This document shows, in pieces, positions 35,374 to 44,853 of a stretch of 64,000 bases of DNA. A model generated the notes under the pieces. That model did no database searches. It saw nothing but the letters and a program-made list of their open reading frames with translations, and was not told the origin of the DNA. The DNA is taken from contig NZ_BBIW01000006.1 in the NCBI RefSeq assembly GCF_000732325.1, positions 124,001 through 188,000 of the forward strand, read 5' to 3'. The DNA is from Paenibacillus sp. TCA20. GTDB lineage: Bacteria; Bacillota; Bacilli; Paenibacillales; Paenibacillaceae. The translations under genes and the position numbers were made by a program. Every line of letters starts with the position of its first letter. Positions within the stretch are counted from its first letter, which is position 1.

Positions 35374-36636
35374 TTAATCCTCCAGTACGACAGACTTTGA
35401 AGCGGTTAGACGATATCCAATGACATAGATAACAAATGAAATCACGATGCCGATCAGCGGCTGATTAGATACCTGCGGCAAGCTCGGGAAGAGTGACAAC
35501 AGGACCGGAATACAGGCAATTACCGAGCCAATGAGCCAGGAGTATACGCCGAGGAGATTGACTCCCTCGGTCTCCTTCCAGCTGTTCTTATCCCCTCGGT
35601 TCATCACCCAGTAGGAAGCAATCATCACCCCGGCTACAGGCGGTACCATCGCGGACAAGACCGACATGACAGGCGTAAAATAATCCAGGATGCCGATAAC
35701 CGCGAGCAGTGTTCCAATCAATCCGGCCAGTCCAACCGCCCACTTTTCTTTTTCTTTCGAAACATTAAAGACATTGGTTAGTGCAAATCCGCCGGAAATG
35801 GCATTGACCATATTGGTCTTCCAGGCAGCCAGAATTAGGACAACTCCGCCGATAAACGGAGTAGCGATGCTGAGAAATACCGCCGTGACATCATTGGTCT
35901 GATAAGCCAGCGTCAATACAGCTCCTACACCGATCATGAGCAGACCCGCCGGAATGATGCCGAAGATCGCTGCTTTCCATACGTCAGAACGCTTCTTCGA
36001 GAACTGTGAATAATCCCCTGCAATTACCGCCCCGAGGGCGAAGGAGCCGATCGTTACAGCCAGTCCATCCATAAAGCCCATATTTTGCTCAGGTCTGTAA
36101 TCGGCAATCAGCTGCATTGTATCCCCATTCAGTGCTTCAATGAGGCCATATACGCACAACACGACCAGTAGAGGAACAGCAATATAGCTTAGTACACGCA
36201 GCACCTTAATTCCATACATCGCGGATACGACCATCACGAGGCCGCTGATCAAGGAGGCGACAGGAACCGGCATATTCACATCAAATTCCGACAGCAGATT
36301 AGCAAGTGCTGCCCCACACACATTAGCCTGAATACCAAACCAGCCGAGACAGGCAATGGTGAGAAGAATGGAGAGAACGGTTCGTGAACCCCTTTTGCCA
36401 AATACCTGGCTTGCCACCTGAACCGTTGATTTACCTAAATCCGTGCTCTGAATGCCCTGCAGAATCATAATGGCGACGATAATTGAATATCCCACCAGAG
36501 TCACCAGTAGAGTCTTTGACATGCTCATCCCTGTAATCAGGGTGTTGCCGACGAGAAGTCCCGGAATGCTGATCATGGCACCCGCCCACACGATGCCAAG
36601 CGTGAACCAGGACTGATTTGCTTTTTCGTTCTTCAT
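35374..36636 (-). CDS. Cytosine/purine-type (NCS1, CodB-like) permease
   Basis: 420 residues with about 12 hydrophobic segments. The N-terminus is SWFTLGIVWAGAMISIPGLLVG, and YGIKVLRVLSYIAVPLLVVL and GDYSQFSKKRSDV are NCS1/CodB-like. It would import a nucleobase, hydantoin or similar ring compound by cation symport. ATG 36636 follows GGAGGGGG. First gene of a permease-DUF917-hyuA operon lying after the pucR-type gene. Confidence 0.85.
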   Translation of the reverse strand: MKNEKANQSWFTLGIVWAGAMISIPGLLVGNTLITGMSMSKTLLVTLVGYSIIVAIMILQGIQSTDLGKSTVQVASQVFGKRGSRTVLSILLTIACLGWFGIQANVCGAALANLLSEFDVNMPVPVASLISGLVMVVSAMYGIKVLRVLSYIAVPLLVVLCVYGLIEALNGDTMQLIADYRPEQNMGFMDGLAVTIGSFALGAVIAGDYSQFSKKRSDVWKAAIFGIIPAGLLMIGVGAVLTLAYQTNDVTAVFLSIATPFIGGVVLILAAWKTNMVNAISGGFALTNVFNVSKEKEKWAVGLAGLIGTLLAVIGILDYFTPVMSVLSAMVPPVAGVMIASYWVMNRGDKNSWKETEGVNLLGVYSWLIGSVIACIPVLLSLFPSLPQVSNQPLIGIVISFVIYVIGYRLTASKSVVLED

Positions 36637-36724
36637 CGCTTCCCCCTCCGTTCTTTGTTCAAATTGATTTTTCTCATTGTATTAGAAGAAGGGATGCGCC
36701 GTCTTTTTCAGAAAGAAAAAGAAA

Positions 36725-36762
36725 AATCCGAATTTTTGTCTAATTCGACAAAAACCCGGATT
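36725..36762 (-). terminator. Terminator of the pucR-type gene
   Basis: TCCGGGTTTTTGTC and GACAAAAATTCGGA pair with one bulge, followed by TTTTTCTTTTTCTTTC on the minus strand. Confidence 0.75.
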
Positions 36763-36776
36763 CATTGGATTGAAGT

Positions 36777-38363
36777 TCAGCTGTTGATTAACCGATAGAT
36801 CATGCATGCAAGATACACATCATAAAATTCAGAGTTCATCGTAATATCGTACCCGATGTGCTCACTGATCTTCTTGATTCGATACTTCACCGTATTCTTA
36901 TGCACATAGAGCAGCTTGGCACAGTCATCAAGATTCCCCTTCGCATCCAGCAGATAAGTCGTCAGTGTTCTGATCGATTCGGAATCCTCCAGTACAGGAG
37001 CAATGACGGACAGCCACTCCTCGATTACCTCTTCTCCCTGCACGCTGAGGTCAATCGCCCGCTTCATCGAGCGGATCTCCGCAGCCGTATACAGCTTGCG
37101 ATGATTGTAGATCAGGTGTACCTTCTTGCCGACCTGATTCACGAGCTGATACATCCGGCGCACATCGGTCGTGTTCTTCATTCTTGGTGCGTAGATGATC
37201 TTGGAGATCGAAGAGGAATAACGTGCTGCCTCCATATATTCCGCTGCAATTTCGTATTCATTGTATTTATATGAGCAATTTCCAAGGAGAACGACAATAC
37301 CATGCTCCATCGTCTGGATCACAGCCGTCTTATAATATTGGGCGAGATATTCCTCAAGCTCCTCGCGGATCTTTTTTTCCTCCGATAAATCCTGTACCGA
37401 TACGAGCCACATCATTTGAATAGCAGAGACATCAATATGCAGCTGATGCGCCAGTCTGCGCATCTTCTCGCTCTCATCATTAATGATCGCTTTGACGAGC
37501 GCGTATTCGCTGACCTCGTTATGCTTGTCCCCCCACAAATTGATCGCCACCTGCACGACCTCACCAATTTTGTCTATCGTCTTGGGCGGTAATTTGGCAT
37601 TTTCCTTGATCACAAAAAGAAACAGTGTCTCGCCGTTCTTCTGATGAACACTTCGATGCTCAATATAGCCGGCAGATTCCACTTCTTCTGCCTTCATTCT
37701 GCCATGGGTCAGCTGAGGTGCGTATTCCCGAATCATTCGCGAGACGTCAAGGGTTGAGTTACGGGGCCACATGACCCGGTTGATCATATCCAAACTACTG
37801 CTCGTCAGTACCAGGTTGGCCTTCAGCCGGTCGGATAACAGCTTCAGCGTCATTTCTACACTGCGGGAATGCTCAGGCAGCAGTGAGACCTTCTCTAGCG
37901 ACTCATTCACAAAATTATCGTTGATCGTCTGCTGGCTTAGTACAACCGCTTCCATCACTTCATAGATGACTTCGTTATACCGCAATGTATAATCGTTCTC
38001 CGGCATACAGATAATCATGAAATTACGGGATTCTGCGAACTTCAACAGTTCAACCGATATCTCCGGAATAACAATGCCGACATAATATAGGATTAATCCG
38101 ACCTCTCCAAGGTCATGCAGATACTGAATCGTTTCACACTGTTTTTCAATACTGTCTTTAATTGAAAATAAGGAGCTAATTACGAGCTCCTCTGCATACC
38201 ATTCCTTCTGAACGGAATTTACGATCTGTGAGGAGAAGTCGGCATTCGACACCTCCAGTACAGACAAGGAGGAAACGGTCCGTTCCACATTACTGTGACC
38301 GGTCAGCACCTTCGCCCCTCGGAAGGAGGGCAATTGCAATATTTCTTTAACGGTTACCCCCAT
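36777..38363 (-). CDS. PucR-family transcriptional regulator
   Basis: About 528 residues. N-terminal PucR ligand-sensing domain (TVKEILQLPSFRGAKVLTG), a central GGDEF-like/CdaR region, and a C-terminal HTH_30 (NLDDCAKLLYVHKNTVKYRIKKI). PucR-type activators respond to purine-degradation or other nitrogen compounds. ATG 38363 is preferred (GGTGA upstream); GTG 38375 is possible. It lies directly upstream of the permease-DUF917-hyuA operon on the same strand, separated by a terminator, and is its probable regulator. Confidence 0.88.
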   Translation of the reverse strand: MGVTVKEILQLPSFRGAKVLTGHSNVERTVSSLSVLEVSNADFSSQIVNSVQKEWYAEELVISSLFSIKDSIEKQCETIQYLHDLGEVGLILYYVGIVIPEISVELLKFAESRNFMIICMPENDYTLRYNEVIYEVMEAVVLSQQTINDNFVNESLEKVSLLPEHSRSVEMTLKLLSDRLKANLVLTSSSLDMINRVMWPRNSTLDVSRMIREYAPQLTHGRMKAEEVESAGYIEHRSVHQKNGETLFLFVIKENAKLPPKTIDKIGEVVQVAINLWGDKHNEVSEYALVKAIINDESEKMRRLAHQLHIDVSAIQMMWLVSVQDLSEEKKIREELEEYLAQYYKTAVIQTMEHGIVVLLGNCSYKYNEYEIAAEYMEAARYSSSISKIIYAPRMKNTTDVRRMYQLVNQVGKKVHLIYNHRKLYTAAEIRSMKRAIDLSVQGEEVIEEWLSVIAPVLEDSESIRTLTTYLLDAKGNLDDCAKLLYVHKNTVKYRIKKISEHIGYDITMNSEFYDVYLACMIYRLINS

Positions 38364-38399
38364 TAGCCTCACCACACTTATGCATTTGCTTGATCTAAA

Positions 38400-39323
38400 T
38401 TAATTCAATGGGTATTCGGATTGAATCTGATTGACCGGCAGATAGATTCTAAGAATGAACCACTGATTCTCCAGCGCTGCATCCATCTTACCGTTCATTT
38501 TTTCTATCAGCTTTTTGGAGAGATACAGCCCCAGTCCGCTGGCTTCCGTATTGGTTCGGCTTGTGACCTCGGTATAGAAGCGCATAAACACTTTTTCTAC
38601 AGCAACCTTGCTGTTCGGCTTGATATCATTCTTGACGGTCATGAGGAGGAACCCATCTTCCAGCTCATAGCCTATGACCGCTGTGCTCTTGGCATAACGC
38701 AGGATGTTCTGAACCACATTTTGTATAACCCGTATCAGCATGTAGGCGTCGGCAATAATCTCCACACGGCTATGCGACTCAGGAAAAGTAAGCTCAATAT
38801 TCTGCTTCTCCAGCTGCTCATAGTAAGTTAAGAAGATCTCTTCGACCAGGCTGGAAAGGGAGAGTGATGTAAGCTCCATCTCCTTCTGATTGGTTTCCAC
38901 GCGCGCCAAGTCATAAAAGTGATCGGTCATCTCCAGTAATCGGCTTACAGAACCTTCCACAATGCCAAGATAATGAATCCGCTTGGACTCATCTTGTGTC
39001 TCACTTAGAAGCTGAACATAGCCCTTAATCGAAGTGAGCGGTGTTCGCAAATCATGAGAGAGCCCGGCAATGGACAGCTTAACGTTCTCCTCCATTTGCC
39101 GGACATGCCGATTTTTATGCTCGTAAGCATCAATCATTTGATTCCATTCATCGACCAGCTCGATCAGTGCCTTGTCACGAAAATCAAGAGACAGTCTGCT
39201 GCCGAAGCCTGCCCGGTCCGGAATGTCTTTCATCGCATGCTTGAGCTTACGAAGCTGCCTCCTGAGGAAGATGATATACAGAAGGAGCGCCATAGCCAGG
39301 AAGACAAATACCCATCCCCACAT
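38400..39323 (-). CDS. Sensor histidine kinase with one membrane segment
   Basis: 307 residues from ATG 39323. A single N-terminal transmembrane helix (WVFVFLAMALLLYIIFL), a short linker, the HisKA H-box LSHDLRTPLTSIKGY, and HATPase_c with N-box IQNVVQNILRYA and GLGLYLSKKLIEKM. It lacks an extracellular sensor domain, so it probably senses through the membrane or via the partnered ABC transporter, as in lantibiotic or bacitracin systems. It starts 22 bp after the response-regulator gene. The frame is open upstream but overlaps that gene. Confidence 0.88.
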   Translation of the reverse strand: MWGWVFVFLAMALLLYIIFLRRQLRKLKHAMKDIPDRAGFGSRLSLDFRDKALIELVDEWNQMIDAYEHKNRHVRQMEENVKLSIAGLSHDLRTPLTSIKGYVQLLSETQDESKRIHYLGIVEGSVSRLLEMTDHFYDLARVETNQKEMELTSLSLSSLVEEIFLTYYEQLEKQNIELTFPESHSRVEIIADAYMLIRVIQNVVQNILRYAKSTAVIGYELEDGFLLMTVKNDIKPNSKVAVEKVFMRFYTEVTSRTNTEASGLGLYLSKKLIEKMNGKMDAALENQWFILRIYLPVNQIQSEYPLN

Positions 39324-39345
39324 CCCTTGCCAGCGCCCCTTTCCG

Positions 39346-40023
39346 TTAATCAAATTTGAAGCCGATACCCCATACGGTTTTGATATAGCTTGTGTCATCC
39401 GAATGAAGTTTATTTCGCAAATTACTAATATGTGTATTGATCGTTTTCTCACTATCCATAAACGGTTCATTCCAGACACTCTCATAAATATTTGCACGGC
39501 TGAACACTTTATGCGGATGCTCCAGCAATAGCAGAAGGATCGCGTACTCTCGTCCGGTTAGATGAAGCATCTGGTCGTTCAGCTTCACTTCACGCGTTTC
39601 TGTATTTACCGTAATATTGTGATAACGAATCTCTGTATCATGAGGAGCGGCAGCCTTCGTTGTGGAGGCATGTCGCAGCTGAATATCCATGCGCGCGAGC
39701 AGCTCCTTCACGTCAAACGGCTTCACGATATAATCATCTGCGCCGCTGGTCAACAGCTCCAGCTTGGATTGCTGATCATTTCTGGCTGAGATGACAATGA
39801 CAGGAACGGATGAGCTGCTTCGGATCTCTTGCAGAAACTGCTCGCCATTGATCCCTGGAAGCATCAAATCCAGAAGAATGAGATCCACCTCATTTTGCTC
39901 AAACAGAAGCTTCCCCTCCGTCCCTGAATAAGCACTCAGCGTGCAAAAGCCCCTCTGCTCCAGAGTCTCCTTAATCAGAGAATGAATAGCCGCATCATCT
40001 TCAATGATTAACACATTTCCCAT
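39346..40023 (-). CDS. OmpR/PhoB-family response regulator
   Basis: 225 residues. Receiver domain with IIEDDAAIHSL (acidic pocket), phosphoacceptor Asp in LILLDLMLPG and Lys in YIVKPFD; C-terminal winged helix (LHLTGREYAILLLLLEHPHKVFSR; INTHISNLRNKL). It sits between an ABC-2 permease gene and its kinase gene. OmpR-family proteins bind direct repeats with about 11-bp period, and just such a repeat precedes this operon (41795-41815), suggesting autoregulation. Confidence 0.93.
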   Translation of the reverse strand: MGNVLIIEDDAAIHSLIKETLEQRGFCTLSAYSGTEGKLLFEQNEVDLILLDLMLPGINGEQFLQEIRSSSSVPVIVISARNDQQSKLELLTSGADDYIVKPFDVKELLARMDIQLRHASTTKAAAPHDTEIRYHNITVNTETREVKLNDQMLHLTGREYAILLLLLEHPHKVFSRANIYESVWNEPFMDSEKTINTHISNLRNKLHSDDTSYIKTVWGIGFKFD

Positions 40024-40034
40024 CTCTATTTCTC

Positions 40035-40817
40035 CTACTTTATGTCTGTTCGTCCAAACAGAAACATTCCTATAGCTGATGATAACACGATTGTAATGAG
40101 ACTGACCACGGCCATCTCTGGAAATCTGGCAATATCAGCCGAGCTCGCAAAATCCGAATAGAACAGGAAGGATTCAGAGAACCAGAAGGTAACGTGCTTG
40201 AAATGCTCGGTCTGTTGGAAGATGCCTGCACCAAAGCCTGTTCCGATCGTATACAAAAAGCTCCACACGAGCGAAGTACCGCTGTTCTTGGTCAGAAAGC
40301 TAATCATCACATAGATTGAAACGTTTGATATAAGTAACAAATATAAAGTGCCGAAGGTTTGAAGCGCGTAGCTGAAGTATCTCTGAACGCCGGCAACCTC
40401 TCCGAAGCCGAACAGAAGTGAATAGCTGATCATCCCCATCAAAACGAGCAGGATCGAACCCATCAGCGTAAGCAGTGCGGATATGAGCAGCTTAGACAGA
40501 TAAAAATGCTTACGGCTGCGGCCTAATGACAACACATTGCGAATTGTCCCGTTCTGAAACTCTTCTCCAATATAGAAGCTGATAAATGCGCTCATCACGA
40601 GCAAAACGGCAAGTCCATTCTTCTCAATCATGAGAACCCCTGTCGCGCCGTTAACTACCGTATCAATGGCCTGAACCAGCTCCTCTCCATTGCTTATAAT
40701 ATCCATTTTGCTGAGAGCCGCTTGGCAGACCGGCAATAGGAACAGAATGGCAAGAACGATCCATAGCTTGCTGCTGCGATATATTTTGATTCGTTCCGCT
40801 GACAATAGATTAAACAT
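40035..40817 (-). CDS. ABC-2 type permease (bacitracin/lantibiotic-resistance type)
   Basis: 260 residues with about six hydrophobic segments, starting MFNLLSAERIKIYRSSKLW, as in BcrB/LanEFG-type permeases. ATG 40817, 8 nt after AGGAGG, overlaps the ATPase stop by 8 bp; an in-frame GTG at 40826 lies inside the ribosome-binding site. With the ATPase it would form an exporter or immunity pump against membrane-active peptides; the substrate is unknown. Confidence 0.83.
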   Translation of the reverse strand: MFNLLSAERIKIYRSSKLWIVLAILFLLPVCQAALSKMDIISNGEELVQAIDTVVNGATGVLMIEKNGLAVLLVMSAFISFYIGEEFQNGTIRNVLSLGRSRKHFYLSKLLISALLTLMGSILLVLMGMISYSLLFGFGEVAGVQRYFSYALQTFGTLYLLLISNVSIYVMISFLTKNSGTSLVWSFLYTIGTGFGAGIFQQTEHFKHVTFWFSESFLFYSDFASSADIARFPEMAVVSLITIVLSSAIGMFLFGRTDIK

Positions 40818-41727
40818 CCGCGCCACCTCCTGTTAACTGTAAAAAATAATCCTCCAGCTTCTGCCTGCTGGCGCCAATACGCAGTACATTCACCTCAGCA
40901 AAGACTAAGGCCCGGTTGATTGCCGCAACCTCGCTTACCTTGTCATAGATGTGAATCTCTGTTCCGCTAATAACTTCGTAATCTCTGATTCCGAGTGCAT
41001 CCAGCACTACAATCGCTGCCTCTGCCTCTGTCGTTTCGAGTTCAATATATTGCCGAGTTTCGTTAGCCAGCTCCTCTTGGGAGAACTCCCTGATCAGCTT
41101 CCCGTCATGCAAAATACCGTAGTGAGTCGCAATCTGCGATAGCTCATCCAGCAAGTGGCTTGAGAGCAATACGGTTATACCCCGCTCAGTCACCATCCGT
41201 TTAATAATCTCACGCATTTCTACAATACCTGAAGGATCCAGACCGTTGGTCGGTTCATCCAGAATTAAAAATTCAGGGTGAGTAATCAGTGCCGTGGCAA
41301 TAGCCAAACGCTGCCGCATGCCTAGCGAGAAATTTTTGGCCTTCTTCCTGCCTGTGTTGTTCAGATTCATCAGGCGAAGCAGATCCTCGATCTCCCGTTC
41401 GCTTACACCGCCGTTTGCTGCCTGTACCCGCAAATTCTCACGAGCTGTCAAATCGGGATACAGCGTCGGATTCTCAATCGACTGCCCCATTCTCCTCCTT
41501 GCTTGCTGCAGTCCCTTCGCCCCGGTCTCGCCAAACAGCTGGATGCTTCCCTCATCGACGGTAATCAGTCCCATCATCGCACGCATAAAGGTCGATTTGC
41601 CTGCGCCGTTCTCTCCGATCAAGCCGTAGATCATGCCTCGTTTAATCTCAAGGGATACTTTATCAAGCGCTTTATGCTTGCCGTACATTTTGGATATATG
41701 AGTTGCCTTCAGAATCGTTTCGGACAT
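40810..41727 (-). CDS. ABC transporter ATPase (BcrA type)
   Basis: 305 residues. Walker A GENGAGKST, signature FSLGMRQRLAIATAL, Walker B FLILDEPTNGLDP, H-loop SSHLLDEL. The C-terminal extension resembles BcrA/lantibiotic exporters. ATG 41727 follows AAAGGGTGA. First gene of an ATPase-permease-regulator-kinase operon, an arrangement typical of antimicrobial-peptide detoxification modules. Confidence 0.9.
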   Translation of the reverse strand: MSETILKATHISKMYGKHKALDKVSLEIKRGMIYGLIGENGAGKSTFMRAMMGLITVDEGSIQLFGETGAKGLQQARRRMGQSIENPTLYPDLTARENLRVQAANGGVSEREIEDLLRLMNLNNTGRKKAKNFSLGMRQRLAIATALITHPEFLILDEPTNGLDPSGIVEMREIIKRMVTERGITVLLSSHLLDELSQIATHYGILHDGKLIREFSQEELANETRQYIELETTEAEAAIVVLDALGIRDYEVISGTEIHIYDKVSEVAAINRALVFAEVNVLRIGASRQKLEDYFLQLTGGGADV

Positions 41728-41759
41728 TTTAGAATCACCCTTTTGAAGTTGATGAGCTA

Positions 41760-41765
41760 AGTATA
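41760..41765 (-). promoter_or_regulatory. -10 element of the ABC/two-component operon
   Basis: Minus-strand TATACT. The -35 region (41788-41783, TCCATT) is poor, as expected of an activator-dependent promoter with the direct repeat just upstream. Confidence 0.45.
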
Positions 41766-41794
41766 GAATGCAGATATAAATAAATGGACCCGAT

Positions 41795-41815
41795 AAGTAT
41801 AAAGAAAGTATAAAG
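41795..41815. promoter_or_regulatory. Direct repeat, candidate response-regulator binding site
   Basis: AAGTATAAAG at 41795-41804 and again at 41806-41815, a perfect 10-bp repeat with 11-bp period, abutting the -35 region of the ABC/two-component operon. Confidence 0.6.
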
Positions 41816-41880
41816 TTTGCGAAGATACAATATATCTTTCCTTGGCATGGTATGGGTGATTCTCTATTCTATTAAATAGT

Positions 41881-41915
41881 AAAAAACCACTCCTTATACG
41901 ATCATAAGAAGTGGT
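41881..41915 (-). terminator. Terminator of the GH43-MFS operon (dispersed repeat copy 1)
   Basis: ACCACTtCTTAT and ATAAGgAGTGGT pair, followed by T6 on the minus strand. The hairpin and flanks resemble 51415-51453. Confidence 0.8.
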
Positions 41916-41933
41916 TATAGGTTCATTTATATT

Positions 41934-43172
41934 TTATCTAGACACAGATTTAATAGAGAGAATCAAGATTCCTCCCAAAATGGAGAATACAAATGACATG
42001 ATAAAAATGGATGAAAACCCTACGGATGAGATCAACACCGCAGCAATGACTGGAGCAATCGCTTGAGTTACCGTATTCCCGAGATTGTAAAATCCTAAGA
42101 AAAATCCAACACGGTTCTTGTCCGGAATGACTTCCAGATTCAATAGGTTATCCAGCGAGTTCCAGATGCCCATTCCCAGGCCAGCCATAAAGGCATAGAT
42201 AATGATACCGGTCTCATTTTGTAAGAAGAAAATGCTTAATGCACCGATCCCTAACAAGATGGTAGATAAGCCTACAGGCAATTTCAATATTTTGAACTTA
42301 TCTGCTAGGGGTCCGGCTATAAATCCCATTGCAATCCCGAAGATCAGCATGATCGTGTTAATTAATTGAACAGACTGTTGTGTAGCTATTGTGTCCTTAT
42401 GCAGGAAATCTGACATGATATATAACAGGTAACCTGTAATTGCGAAGTTTCCAATCCCCTGAAACAGCTTGCCGGTAAGAGCCAAATAATAATCACGACC
42501 TACGGACCAGGATGGAAAAATAGTTTTGAGCTCTTTTATAGAAAACTTCACCTTTTTTGTTGATTCTGATGAATCCACTTTCTCCCCCAGATTGGATGGT
42601 TCTCGGACGATCCATGCAGCAATCAAAGTACCGACAAAAGTTATGATACCAAATATAATAAAGCCTAAACGAAACTGTCCTAAGAAGAGAGCTCCTATAA
42701 TGGAAAAACCGTTGTTGCCAAGCGCCATCCCCAATCCGCCATAAGCAGATGAGGCCGTTCCTCTGCCACTTTCAGGAGCCAAATCCAGCCAAGCAATCAT
42801 CGGTGCAACAATGAAGTTCAGCGCAATCTGTCCCAGCATCCAGCTTAACAGCAAGAAGGGAATCGTCGTACTCATTGAGGCAAGAATCATGGCCAGCATA
42901 AATACAAAGGCACCGGAGACAACCCATGGTGTGCGTTTACCAAAACGAGATCTAGTCCGATCCGAGAGATATCCGGCAACCATATTAGACAGAGCCGCGG
43001 TGACCATTCCTAAGGACGAAAATAAAGCGACTAATTCAATTTTGTTATCGGCGTCCAAATGCTGAATCATAGCTGGGAGGAACAAGCTCGAAGCTACAAT
43101 ATAGGGGCCAAGCCAGGAAGCCGGCCCAATAATTAATCCGGGTATTAGTCGTTTCAATGATATGGTATTCAT
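41934..43172 (-). CDS. MFS transporter, probably for oligosaccharide or pentose
   Basis: 412 residues with 12 predicted membrane helices. The loop motif YLSDRTRSRFGKRTPWV between helices 2 and 3 is MFS/GPH-like. It starts 22 bp after the GH43 gene (ATG 43172 after GAGGAAG), so the two form an operon. It probably imports the arabino- or xylo-oligosaccharides that the GH43 enzyme hydrolyses. The substrate is inferred from context only. Confidence 0.82.
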   Translation of the reverse strand: MNTISLKRLIPGLIIGPASWLGPYIVASSLFLPAMIQHLDADNKIELVALFSSLGMVTAALSNMVAGYLSDRTRSRFGKRTPWVVSGAFVFMLAMILASMSTTIPFLLLSWMLGQIALNFIVAPMIAWLDLAPESGRGTASSAYGGLGMALGNNGFSIIGALFLGQFRLGFIIFGIITFVGTLIAAWIVREPSNLGEKVDSSESTKKVKFSIKELKTIFPSWSVGRDYYLALTGKLFQGIGNFAITGYLLYIMSDFLHKDTIATQQSVQLINTIMLIFGIAMGFIAGPLADKFKILKLPVGLSTILLGIGALSIFFLQNETGIIIYAFMAGLGMGIWNSLDNLLNLEVIPDKNRVGFFLGFYNLGNTVTQAIAPVIAAVLISSVGFSSIFIMSFVFSILGGILILSIKSVSR

Positions 43173-43194
43173 GATCGAGCTTCCTCTCTAATGG

Positions 43195-44853
43195 CTAGTC
43201 ATTTTTCACTGAGTAGTAATCAAAATCTGCAAAGGAGTCATGCTGATGGGAATCGACTGTGCCAATAAAATTAAACAAGCCTGTAAATCCGCCGATCTCA
43301 CCCGGTTCCCCGTTGACACCCTCATCAGACAAATAAGCAGCATCTAACCCATCCGCCAATACTTTCCAATCCATATCATCACTGAGTCGATAATAGAAAT
43401 CTACTATACCTGAACGGTAAACAGCCTTCAGCTCAACAACACCTTCAGGTACCGAAATATGGTGATGTACAAATTCGATGCGTTTTCCTAACTTCGCCTG
43501 CAGCAACTGCAAGACGGTGCAATTGGATGCCTCTGAATGAGTTAGATGGGCATAAAGCCAATTGTTGGAGTCATAGTAAAGCCCCATACCCGCTGTTTCG
43601 GAGTAATGATCGGGATGAAATTCAAGCTTGGTTTGAAATTTATAATGAAATGATGTTGCGCGAGTGGCCATAATCGCCGGATTTACTTGGGAGAAGAAAG
43701 AGTTCTCGCCATGGATCCGTAAATGTCCTGCCCGCTCCGTGGTATTGACCCAAGCAGCCCCTTGATCGCGATAAGGCGTCATAAAGTGGATGTCATAGGT
43801 GTTGTCGTCAAAATGATCAAATACATCGTGCGTTATTTTAGTCGATAACGGAACACCCTGCATGCCTTGAACTTCCATCTTGGCTACATTCGTTCCATCC
43901 TCCATTTCCAGCCAGCCGTCCTCTGTCCACTTCATTTTTTGAATGGACGTTTCACGTCCTAATGGATTTAAAAGTGTTCCTTCGAGTGGACGCGACATGA
44001 GATGTGCAATATACCATTCCCCTGTTTGGGTTTGAACCAATGAGCCGTGACCCGCTTTTTGCATGATCGATTGGGGATTATACATTTCAAAATGTCCCGC
44101 ATCCGGATCACCTAATGAGAACAGATGACGTGGTGAAGACGTAATAATCGGTTCAGCAGATGGATGCGGCTCATAAGGGCCAAATATGCTCTTCGATCGC
44201 CCAATCTCTACCCCATGTGCATAGCCGGTTCCACCCGCAGCTTGGATCAGATAATAATATCCGTTGTGCTTATATACTTGCGGGGCTTCTACACAGCCGC
44301 GACTGGTAAACCCTTGCGTTACCCGATGCCATTTACCGATTATTCCCCCTTGCTCCAGATCAGCCTCTGCGATGACAATATGTCCAGGTGCTTGATAACC
44401 TTGGCGTGTTTCCCATTCGAGTGTAGAGATATAATGTCTTCCATCCTCATCATGAAAAATAGCAGGGTCAAAGCCGATAGAAGTCAAATAAATTGGATCA
44501 GACCAAGGTCCATTTATATCTTCAGCCCACACGGCATAGGAGTCTGAGTTGAACTCACGACCTGCCATATTGAGCATGTGGGAAAAGGCCAGCCAATATT
44601 TGTTCGTAGAAGAATCATAGGATAAATGCGGCGCCCAGATTCCAGCCGGTGTATTGGTACCGCGCAAATTGATCTCACCGTTCTTTAATACATGGCTGAT
44701 AAGCTGCCAATGGGCTAAATCCGTCGATTTAAAAATTTGGATACCCGGGTTCCAATGAAATGTGGATGTGGCGATATAATAAACCTCACCTACCCGAATA
44801 ATAGATGGGTCTGGTGCCATGCCAGGAATAATAGGATTTTGAATGACTGTCAT
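43195..44853 (-). CDS. GH43 beta-xylosidase/alpha-L-arabinofuranosidase
   Basis: 552 residues, no signal peptide, hence intracellular. Five-bladed beta-propeller of GH43 with catalytic base Asp in GMAPDPSIIRVG, pKa-modulating Asp in IGFDPAIFHDEDG and acid Glu in SRGCVEAPQVYKHNG, followed by a C-terminal beta-sandwich (about residues 350-550). It trims xylose or arabinose from oligosaccharides. ATG 44853 follows GAGGAAG. Operon with the MFS gene, divergent from an AraC regulator; an imperfect cre-like sequence lies at 45043-45056. Confidence 0.9.
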   Translation of the reverse strand: MTVIQNPIIPGMAPDPSIIRVGEVYYIATSTFHWNPGIQIFKSTDLAHWQLISHVLKNGEINLRGTNTPAGIWAPHLSYDSSTNKYWLAFSHMLNMAGREFNSDSYAVWAEDINGPWSDPIYLTSIGFDPAIFHDEDGRHYISTLEWETRQGYQAPGHIVIAEADLEQGGIIGKWHRVTQGFTSRGCVEAPQVYKHNGYYYLIQAAGGTGYAHGVEIGRSKSIFGPYEPHPSAEPIITSSPRHLFSLGDPDAGHFEMYNPQSIMQKAGHGSLVQTQTGEWYIAHLMSRPLEGTLLNPLGRETSIQKMKWTEDGWLEMEDGTNVAKMEVQGMQGVPLSTKITHDVFDHFDDNTYDIHFMTPYRDQGAAWVNTTERAGHLRIHGENSFFSQVNPAIMATRATSFHYKFQTKLEFHPDHYSETAGMGLYYDSNNWLYAHLTHSEASNCTVLQLLQAKLGKRIEFVHHHISVPEGVVELKAVYRSGIVDFYYRLSDDMDWKVLADGLDAAYLSDEGVNGEPGEIGGFTGLFNFIGTVDSHQHDSFADFDYYSVKND

